Below are positions 56,023-64,000 of a stretch of DNA of 64,000 nucleotides, in pieces. A model generated the notes under the pieces. That model ran no database searches. It had not been told where the DNA came from and was given only the letters and a program-made list of their open reading frames with translations. Origin of the DNA: Marasmius tenuissimus (Eukaryota > Basidiomycota > Agaricomycetes > Agaricales > Marasmiaceae). The position numbers were made by a program, and so were the translations under genes. Location of the stretch: positions 3,162,001 to 3,226,000 of the forward strand of contig JAQOTA010000052.1 of NCBI GenBank assembly GCA_029532415.1, in the 5' to 3' direction. Every line of letters starts with the position of its first letter. Within the stretch, counting starts at the first letter, position 1.

Positions 56023-56298
56023 GGCCTACGAGAAAAAATGGGATGTGACATGGAAGCAGGAGGAAGGAAGGAAAGTTGCGCCTGAACCGGCTTACCTAAA
56101 ATGTTCAGTGATGACTATAATGTCGTCGATAGTGTCGTTGTCGCAAACCTAGGCGATGAGTTCGACAACGAAGCTTAGAAAGCGAGGTTCTGCGCGGGTA
56201 TGGTACAGTATTGGTATTTAACAACTTCCGTTCCACAAGGTAAATGCTACAGCTATTTGACAGCTATCCCCGACAACCTTCTAACTTTTATCCACCCC

Positions 56299-59040
56299 TC
56301 AAACGCAGGGGCCTTTGGGTATCATCTGGGTTATTAGAGGCTCGCGTGGTGGACGGTCCAGAGATTTGTAGTAATGTAGTCCCTCCTCTATCCCGGTTTT
56401 TCCTCCATGACTACACCCTCCAAGTCAGAACATTGAACATAGATCGGTTAGGAGATCGGCACTCACGATGTATCAAAATGGCTCTCGAGCGCGGAGAACG
56501 TCATTCGTCCCTGGTCTTGGGAGGTGTCCTTGCAGTGTCCACAGCGCCATGATTTCTCAGGTGGGATTTGGATATTCCGTCGAGCGGGTTCATTCGCCTC
56601 TGCCGCACGTGCCGCGGCAGCATCTTCATCGGATATCTTCTGCCACGCTACGCCGGCGTCCCCCCAGTGCTTCTTGAAACTATGTTGCACCTGAGATCAA
56701 GGTCAACATCGCCGCTCCGGGTGAGATATATTTCAGAAGTACTCACCGCTCCCCGCCAAGTCAAAATAGGGTACCTCCGTTCTCCGTCACACTTTGCCCC
56801 AAAACTACACTTCAAGCAGACCAGCCTTGGATCGGCAGCATCGAGTGCCTCGGTCAGAGTGTAAGGGGATAGTTCGCACGCCTCCAAAATATTCTCGACA
56901 GTTCGCGACGCTTTCTGGTCGAACATGAGCCACCTCGTAGACCACCTTCGCCGTCTGAACCCTTTGAACTCCACATCCGTCCTGAGGCTGGGCATGATAC
57001 GGAGCTCCTTCTCGACGGGATCTTGTTCGTGGTTGTCTTCGTCGTCGTCGTCGTCGTCGTCGTCTTCATCAAGCCAATAGCCCCGCGTATCGAGAGTGTT
57101 ACAGGGATGGTGCAAAAATTCAGGATACCACATACAAGGGTGTTGGCCATCGAACCAATCTCCGAACGAACTCGTGGAGTGAAAGCTGGACCGAGTGCAT
57201 GAAAACACACAGGTGGCCTGTTTGAGCTCTGGTTGGCGTGGGTGCCAGATATCGAATGGGTATAGTCGACGAAGCTGGCAATGCTTGTCTTCTTGCCATT
57301 TGGCTACGAATGACCCAAGTAGAACAGGAGCGAAGAGTTTGTTGAACGAGGACGCGTTGACGAGCGCGTCGGAGGGCTTTTCGATAATGGACTTGATGGG
57401 CTCCCACAACCATACGTCGATTTGGTTTGGAAGAAACTCGCTGGCCAGTTTGTTTTCTCCACGGAAAGCTTGCCATTCGGTGGCGGCGATTTCCCGACGT
57501 TGCCAGATGAGGGCTCGGCGTTCTTCACGTAGTCGGATGGTCTTCACTTGTTCCATGTATCTAATCATCCCATCCTTAATCTGGTCCCAGTCTATACCAG
57601 TCCAACACTGTCAGATACGCCCCGTGACTGGTAGAGAGAAGAAACATACTTCTGTCAGTCAGTGGCTTCGGCTGCTTGACCAGAGGGTGGTATTCCCAGC
57701 CCGAGAATGGTTCTGTCAGATAGGGAACCGGCGCCGCCTGCTCCAAGCGCAGGAGCTCTGCTTCGTACCCTTCAGCCCTTAGCTTGTTCTTCAGTCTGTC
57801 CAGAACGTGAGTACCCAGATCGTGGCAGCCATAAACATTTTGCACGCACACTTCACCCCGCTTACTTCTAGTATTGTCAAGCTCCTTCTGCCTCTCGTCA
57901 AAAAGACCTTCTGACCACTTGTGCCAAAGCTCAGCGTTCTAACGGAAGAGGGTAAGTCGTCGGTCTTCAAAATCGTGGCACGAGCCGCGTTACCTCAACC
58001 CGTGGCTTAAGCTGCTCCTTCATTCCCTCAACGAAAGTGGCTTTCTGGCCTTGCCGAGCATGTTTCCGTAGGTCTTCCAGAAAAGACATGATCGTCTTCG
58101 CGAGACAGACGTTTCCTACGCAAGAAAAAAACATGGTGAGTTGAAGTTGGAAGGCGATGCGAGTGGAACTCACGATCTGTCCTTCCCCAAGTCGCACAAG
58201 GTATGCATTCCTCTATCAGCTTCCTGATCTCTTTATCCTGCGGCCAATCGTATTCTTCCGTGAGGCTAGGGTTGGATTTCAGCCCGTGTGTAGAGGAGGA
58301 AGAGAAGCATCCTACTGTTTCTTAACACATTTTCCACAAAGCCTGATACGAAGGTGGTAGCTGTAAGTACGAATATTGGGAGCTGAGCAAATCTGAAAGG
58401 ACCGTCAAGTGGTGAAGACTGATTGTGCAATGTAGAACGTACGTGGCATTCTTTGTCGTACATGAGACTAGCCCACGCTGGATACGAGACGTCTGTAGGA
58501 CACGGAATGTCTACTACTCTTCTGAACGAGCTCTTCCATATCGTTGTCGCCGATTTCTCAAGTACTAGTGGTCATGGGTATAAATATCGTGAGCCAACGC
58601 AAGCCTAAGAAAAAGAAGGCCATGAACGCACACAATTCCCTTAGATTCTTGCTAGTTCTCGTGAGCTGTAGGAGGTCAGAGGGTGATAGATGACCAAATA
58701 TCTGATGTAAAATGTCAGCATTCAAATATTCAAGTACGAGTTTTTTCAATTGAAAAGTTGATAGATGCGGGTAAATGAATCAACTGACTTCAAAAAGGAT
58801 ATCGAGCGGTAAAGATGGCAGCATATGTAGTTTCGACGACCGTTTCAAGCAGATAGCGCGTCTTTTGGGCCTTTCATAGCATGTCCCTGTCTGACTGCTG
58901 GGGTTTGTAGAAGATTGGAAGTCTTTTTGACTGGAAGATGGGGTATTTTTTGGAGTAATCTTGAGCCGTTTATGAGATTTCTGAGCCTCCTTTTGCTTCT
59001 GATGAGCCTGGAAGAGGAGATCAAGGACAGTTGGCGCCAT
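56299..59040 (-). CDS. F-box protein with Cys/His-rich C-terminal region
   Basis: A multi-exon gene. The first exon (start at MAPTVLDLLFQAHQKQKEAQ; an upstream in-frame Met at 59178 is an alternative) is Lys-rich and ends PSLPLDILFE; the next gives IFGHLSPSDLLQLTRTSKNLR. The junction forms an F-box split by an intron. Later exons contain CVGNVCLAKTI, CVQNVYGCHDLG, GDWFDGQHPCMWYPEFLHHP, an Asp run (DDDDDDDD, a GAC microsatellite at about 57039-57063), VCLKCSFGAKCDGERRYP, WRCGHCKDTSQDQ and the end SHGGKTGIEEGLHYY up to GPCV (stop 56299). The CxxC pairs suggest zinc binding. Probable SCF-type adaptor; exon borders in 57500-58600 are approximate. Confidence 0.72.
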
Positions 59041-59488
59041 CGATGCCAGAGAGCGAAAGAGGTTGGGGGGCAAAAGTGAACGCGTCCTGTCACACTTGTG
59101 ATAGTACGCGAATATAGAAGTCACACTCCCGGCAAATGCCGAGTCGTCACTGGTCATCGAATAGGAATTGCAAGACATGTTCTCTCACTCGCGTTAAAGT
59201 TCGCATTATGCAAGCTTGAACCGAGTATCTCAGTCATGAGCCGCTCCAAGTGGATGTCGTAAGTCCAACGTTCATGCTGTGTATCTCCTCTTTCGAGGAG
59301 CGTTGGATTAGGATTTGATTAGGATATCCGACCGGTGAGTGAACGTCAAGACCGCGAATCTAAATTTGAGAAGATGAAACATATAGGACAACAAATTGAC
59401 CCTGCCTAGAAATACATATCTGCAACATCATACATATACAACCTGATAACGACGCCCGATTCGTGTACAGTCACTGTCATTGCAAAAT
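59041..59488. other. Intergenic region
   Basis: No gene; part of it may be the leader of the F-box gene or code for up to 46 extra N-terminal residues if translation starts at 59178. Confidence 0.4.
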
Positions 59489-60237
59489 TCATCGATGGAA
59501 GCTGGCAAGCTGACGATCAACGATGGCCACCTCCTGGCATCCGCCCCCGAGGTAACGGTTCATGCCTGCACTTGGGCACTCGTGTCGAAGTGCAGCAGAG
59601 AAATCAACAATGCGGATTCCCTGCTTACGTCCCAAGTCGAGGACATTACAAGGATCTGTAAGTTTGCCATGGACGATGCCAGCTTGGTGAAGACTCCAAA
59701 CGGCAAGCTTCATCCTTTGTCTGTAAAGGATCGTTTGAGAAGGTCCGCGGCCAAAGATGATCATATCACTCACGCGAATTCGCTCCGATCCATCGAAGGG
59801 GCCTCGTGTCCGGTACAGTACTCCAAAATCATACAGGCCATGTTCTCCGTAGGTTGACCACGAGCACCAGCCCGTCCCCGGTAGAGACCGTAACATCTTG
59901 GAACGACGCTTCCTTGCAAGTGAGGAAGGCAATTCTCGTATACTGCCGCTTCCCTTCGGAGGAGCTCAATCTTCTCCGCACCAATGGCGAGTTTAAGGAT
60001 AACTGGAACTTCAAGATTCGCGTTAACCAACTCTCGCGGGGCGAGGAGGGCTGTAGACACGGTCATACCCCCTGAGGAGTGACCGCAGCTGTTGCGTTCG
60101 TTGATCCGCGGCTTCAGGATGTGGGCTACCTGGTGTCCAGATAGAACAGCGGGAGGTGGACCGTCTGCGTGAGTGGGCCATCTCCAGAGTGTTTCAGATG
60201 TGTAGCGATCGAAGAAGATCTCTAAGGTAGTGGCCAT
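59489..60237 (-). CDS. Kinase-like protein, probable pseudokinase
   Basis: Two exons, joined by a GTGAGT...TTACAG intron of about 57 nt (the first exon ends SEFA; the second begins QRMKLAVWSLHQAGIVHG). The protein starts MATTLEIFFDRYTSETLWRW and contains VPVILKLAIGAEKIELLRRE (ATP-binding-type Lys), ACMILEYCTG, then HGKLTDPCNVL in place of the HGD/HND-x-x-x-x-N catalytic loop and GIRIVDFSAAL in place of DFG. The catalytic Asp is replaced by Lys, so phosphotransfer is unlikely although ATP could still bind. It belongs to the short kinase-like proteins common in Agaricomycetes. The end is RQLASFHR. Without the intron the frame would seem broken, but the splice signals are good. Confidence 0.68.
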
Positions 60238-61093
60238 TTTCGAGTTAACTGGTTTTTCGCAAGGTTTCGGAAGGGCGATTAGACAAGGATGAGTTGATAT
60301 GATTCAACGATTATCATCCTCGAGTTTATATACGCAGACCCAGCGACAATGGACTTCACGTATGTGGACTGTTTATTGTGGCATGAGAATGTGTGGGCCA
60401 CTCTCACCTAAAATGACCTCGTCAAAGCGTCGAAGTTGTGGTCCCTTTGTTGAACAATGAGCAGTGACTAGTGAGCTGTGGTGGTCGTGAGGTTCAATAA
60501 TGATTGACCGAAATAGTCAACAATGGTTGGAAGCTGGCCGAAGGCTTTATCGTAAGGGCCATACTTAGCCTAGGCCGGAGTTACAACGAACGGCCAGCTT
60601 GCATGAAGTATAGACCACTTGATGAGTATCTGGGGGTAGTCATCTTGTTATCTTCGAAACTGCGCGGAGATTCCGGACTGCAAATCTGCCACATACCAGA
60701 GCAACTGTGCACATCTCTTCCTCAATCTTCGAGGACTAGGGTTCCTCAGGAATCTCGAAAAGTTCCTCTCAAGATTTTCCGAGAGCTTGAACTCCAGTAA
60801 TACGAGGGCCTCTCCTGAATGTCTACAGTTCCAAGGGGCCTTGATCAGGCGTGTGGTGAATGGTCATGGACGATTCGGCCGACTAGCTGTCTTTTATCTG
60901 AGGGCATGAGTACTCGATAGCTATTCGTACCTCCCAAAAAAAAAAGACAAGAGATAAATCGACAATCTAATAGTGGGCAAAGCACGAGATTGGAACACTG
61001 AGAGGCGATACGTGTGGGTGCTGATGGGCGTTGTGGATCGAGCCATTTAGCGCTCAGCACCTAAGGCGACCTTTGCCCTCAACCACCACCATC
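60238..61093. other. Divergent intergenic region
   Basis: Promoters of the kinase-like gene (-) and thymidylate kinase (+). A short open frame at 60504-60800 has no motif. Confidence 0.4.
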
Positions 61094-61762
61094 ATGACCC
61101 GACGAGCACCTTTCATCGTCGTCGAAGGTCTCGACAGATCCGGAAAAACCACACAAACAGCGTCGCTATGCTCTCGCCTCGAACAAGCTGATCACCGCGT
61201 AGCCCTCATGAAGTTTCCTGACCGCACAACTGCAATCGGGAAAATGATTGACTCGTATCTGCGCTCACAATCAGAACTCGACGACCACGCAATACATCTT
61301 CTCTTTTCTGCAAACCGCTGGGAGCTCGCACAAACGATTGAAACCCACTTGAATGCCAACACGGTCGTGGTCTGCGATCGATACGCTTTCTCGGGGATCG
61401 CATTCTCTGCAGCAAAAGGGCTCTCGCTTGAATGGTGTCGCTCACCAGATATTGGGCTACCTGCACCGGATCTCACGCTTTTCCTGGATATCACACCAGA
61501 GAAAGCAAGGGAGAGGGGTGGTTATGGCGAAGAGAGATACGAGAAAGAAGAGATGCAACGCAAGGTCCGCGAGATATTTCAAAAATTAAGCTCCGAGGTG
61601 GACACTCAAGCGGGCAGAGAAGGGAACGAGAAGAGTCGATGGGTGGTGGTAGATGCTGGGCGAGATCAGGAAACGGTATCTGCAGACATCTGGGGACATG
61701 TCGCAGGATTGGCGGAAGGATTGGATGAGAACATCGCTAGGCTGTGGACAGAAAAACTCTGA
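61094..61762 (+). CDS. CDC8: Thymidylate kinase (dTMP kinase)
   Basis: A single-exon protein of 222 residues that phosphorylates dTMP to dTDP for DNA synthesis. The P-loop is FIVVEGLDRSGKTTQTASLC, then LMKFPDRTTAIGKMIDSYL (the FPdR motif), DDHAIHLLFSANRWE, VVCDRYAFSGIAFSAAKGL (the DRY motif) and APDLTLFLDITPEKARERGG. These are the hallmark motifs of dTMP kinases, and the length is normal. The start at 61094 (MTRRAPF) has an ACCATC context and aligns with family starts; open sequence upstream to 61031 is probably leader. Confidence 0.95.
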   Translation: MTRRAPFIVVEGLDRSGKTTQTASLCSRLEQADHRVALMKFPDRTTAIGKMIDSYLRSQSELDDHAIHLLFSANRWELAQTIETHLNANTVVVCDRYAFSGIAFSAAKGLSLEWCRSPDIGLPAPDLTLFLDITPEKARERGGYGEERYEKEEMQRKVREIFQKLSSEVDTQAGREGNEKSRWVVVDAGRDQETVSADIWGHVAGLAEGLDENIARLWTEKL

Positions 61763-62929
61763 AGTATGGAGAGGCCCAGGTACGCTCTTTATTCTTTATT
61801 GCAATGTCGAACTGACATGGAAACTTCTACGCTGTATTCAGTGTCGTATGCTTGGGCGAATTGAGGCTGAGTTAAAAGAGGGTATTGCCGGGATGTGGAT
61901 ACGAAAGCACTAGCTTGTTGGGAGTAAGAGGGGCACACGTCAAGAAGCAGAGCATCAGCACCCTGCCAACCCATCTGCCAGAGCGATGTAGCGTCGCCCT
62001 TCACGGAGCTGGAAGAGCCCCCTGTACTTCTGACGCTGGTGGCTCGATAAACTGAATCGTAGTAAGTTTGTCTGTTATCCTTATGTGTTGTGTTCTGAAT
62101 GATTGACTTTTGGTCCAACTAGTCAGCTGTTTCGACAGTATATCAGGACAAATTATACGTGGCAGCTTGAAGATAGGCCTGCTAAAGGGCGGATATGACA
62201 ACCAAGTAACGGTTGGATTTGCGCAGTTTGCTCGAGCCCATCGTCCGAACGCTTCAACGCTGAGCCTTCAATCACATTCACATGACGATTCGGCGTTCAA
62301 ACGCTCACGCTCTACAATACATCTCAAGGCTGGCATATTGAAAATGATCGGAACATTCCAGTATCAGCTACGAGTGATCTTCAGAATGACCGCTAGCCCA
62401 CAGCCCGATTTTCCAATCCCTTCATTCATCTCGACTCAGTCTTGATATCAGTAAGAAACGAAATGCTAGTGTTCAACCCCCAGCCTCACAGAAAGCGCAT
62501 TATATGCAGGAAGCTGCGACGCAAGCGACAGCAAGAGACCGGATAGCCCAGACAGTAGCGTCGAGCTCCGCTTGAGGTAGCTCAGAGAGCGACGATAAAA
62601 TGCGGTCGATTACAACAGCATTGGTAGGCTGTTCTATGCGAGAGCGGCCAGGATCGACCTCCGTAAGAACGGCCCGCTGGCGTTCTTGTCATTGGTCAAT
62701 GTATGGGCGATTCCCTGATTGCCTGCGTCTGTGCGTGTTCATCGCTCATGTATAGAGGCTATCCAGGAATGAAGGGATATCCGGTTGAGGGCGTGGCTGT
62801 TCCCATTGAATGTAGCAGGGAAAGGACAAGTGCTGAGGAACCCCGAGATAGATTGAGGGTAAATGTAACGATACACTCAGGTAAACTGACACGGGTAGAG
62901 GACCAGGTATGGATGAATCCTTTTGATTC
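61763..62929. other. Intergenic region, 1.2 kb
   Basis: No gene supported; small open frames at 62110-62445 and 62703-62981 lack motifs, and the latter overlaps the end of the oxidoreductase gene on the other strand. Confidence 0.4.
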
Positions 62930-64000
62930 TCAAACTGTATGGATGTACGCCGACCTCGGGCGGGCTCCTAGCCCAGTCTAAAACAATTTACTTTAGACAC
63001 TGGTAGGCGGACATGGCATGATAGACAGACGCACCTTCTCATAAACTTTGTCAATCCACTCCATATTTGCCACTGAATCCTCCTTCTCGACCCATACTGG
63101 TGGCCTTCTTCCCTTGAGCTTGTCCATGAACGCCGCCAGCTGGTACGTATAGGTCAACCACCAATCCTCGCCCTTCCAGTCTAACCCCGCGTCAGAAGGT
63201 TTGTACACCTTCTCGGTACGCGTGATTGTCTTCTTTCCATCCCGTTTGGTGACAGTAATGGAATGATATATGGTTGGATTAACGAAGTTGAGTATCTCAA
63301 GACTCCCCGATTCGCATTCAACAATCGCGGTTACTCGTGGAAAAGGGGGTATGAACCTATAGGGCATGGACAGGTCTACCTCAATCGTTCCAGTCACGTC
63401 GTTGGGGAAAGCAAAAACGGCCAATGTCTTCCTATCGACTTTGTCCTTGTGAGCGGTGTGGGACGAGGACTTGGGGCGGTGAAGTTCAGAGGTTGCAGAT
63501 ACGACTTCGGACGGGTTCAATCCCACGAGATATCGCAAGCAGCTTATCGTGTAACCTTCAAACAAAAACAAGGCGATGTCAAAAGATGAGATATCGACGA
63601 AGATGACGACGAACATACATCCCAGATCCATAAGTGCACCTCCTCCCAAGTCGTAGTGATATCGAATATCGTCATCAGACCAGTTGAAGGGTATCATCAG
63701 AGAGGCTTTGATGTTCTTTATGGGGCCCAACTCTCCACTCGTCACGATTTCCTTCGTTCGTTGGGTTGCAGGGTGGAACCTGGGTTTCGGAAGAACCAAA
63801 AAGTATCAGACTACCTCCGCTGTATCTGGACTGGAAAATGCCCCCGTACCTATAGTGGAATGCCTCAAGTAGGATCAGGTTCTTGCTTTCGGCAAACTCA
63901 AACATTTGTCGTGTCTCCTCAGCTGTATTGGATGACGGTTTTTCGAGTAGAACGTGTTTTCCTGCCGCCAGCGCCTTCATCGTCCACTCGAAGTGTAAGC
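62930..64000 (-). CDS. Gfo/Idh/MocA-family oxidoreductase (xylose/dihydrodiol dehydrogenase-like), partial
   Basis: The gene runs past the right edge; the 5' part is missing. The visible part starts LHFEWTMKALAAGKHVLLEK, containing the EKP motif of the NAD(P)-binding domain, then NLILLEAFHYR, FHPATQRTKEIVTSGELGPI, WSDDDIRYHYDLGGGALMDL and a C-terminal substrate-binding domain (VTGTIEVDLSMPYRFIPPFP; WWLTYTYQLAAFMDKLKGRR). The final exon (62977-62930) begins TGLGARPRS after WIDKVYEK; the stop is at 62930-62932. This is the layout of D-xylose 1-dehydrogenase (NADP+)/trans-dihydrodiol dehydrogenases, which oxidise sugars or cyclic diols. Introns are short with good signals. Confidence 0.85.

Noticed and set aside
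57039..57063. GTC/GAC microsatellite as a separate feature
   Set aside because: It is simply the codon run for an Asp tract in the F-box protein.
59770..59830. Frameshift/stop in the kinase-like gene (SEFA then TGA)
   Set aside because: The TGA is inside GTGAGT, a good donor; splicing to TTACAG restores the frame.
1..64000. CRISPR arrays, prokaryotic operons, rRNA genes
   Set aside because: No direct-repeat/spacer array or rRNA sequence seen; gene structure is eukaryotic throughout.

Overview
The window is nuclear DNA from a filamentous basidiomycete, most likely a mushroom-forming Agaricomycete. Supporting signs are dense genes on both strands with many 45-70 nt introns, RP genes with tiny first exons, F-box/LRR-like and tyrosine-kinase-like families typical of Agaricomycetes, a Crinkler-kinase gene and a fungal DDE transposase. 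The species cannot be named from sequence alone.

Layout. 0.1-2.3 kb: MFS transporter (-). 2.8-4.4 kb: F-box protein (+). 4.6-5.2 kb: two tRNA-Leu(AAG) genes with different introns. 6.4-9.3 kb: tandem alpha/beta (epoxide-type) hydrolases, the first broken by a 5-nt deletion. 9.9-17.3 kb: coiled-coil protein, Methyltransf_16-type methyltransferase, two small hypothetical genes and a style-cell-cycle-inhibitor/NKAP-like RS protein. 17.3-20.2 kb: gene-poor. 20.3-21.3 kb: GPR1/FUN34/YaaH acetate transporter. 22.9-32.9 kb: a segmental duplication carrying two copies of a divergently transcribed pair of unrecognised genes (called family A on -, family B on +), a truncated extra family A copy, an intact C2H2 zinc-finger gene and a remnant of its 3' end. 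33.9-35.7 kb: head-to-head ribosomal protein genes S9 (uS4) and L21 (eL21). 37.3-43.6 kb: a large inverted duplication of a TKL-type kinase gene; the + arm is broken by a 4-nt deletion in the catalytic loop, and the spacer holds a decayed piece of the FAN1 gene that lies intact 8 kb away. 44.2-46.8 kb: DDE transposase. 46.8-48.4 kb: two clusters of TGAGC/GCTCA-type repeats. 48.8-52.4 kb: FAN1 nuclease (-), head-to-head with a mitochondrial J-protein (52.6-53.6, +). 54.0-56.0 kb: Crinkler-like header fused to a kinase-like domain. 56.3-59.0 kb: F-box/zinc-cysteine protein. 59.5-60.2 kb: probable pseudokinase. 61.1-61.8 kb: thymidylate kinase. 62.9-64.0 kb: Gfo/Idh/MocA oxidoreductase running off the window.

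The housekeeping genes (RPs, FAN1, J-protein, thymidylate kinase, methyltransferase) look intact. Four recent duplications (hydrolase, A/B pair, kinase, zinc-finger tail) and one gene fragment (FAN1) sit between about 6 and 43 kb and show stages of decay. The strongest candidates for something undescribed are the duplicated A/B divergent pair and the Crinkler-kinase gene. All splice models were read by eye from GT/GC-AG signals and paralogue comparison, without transcript data.
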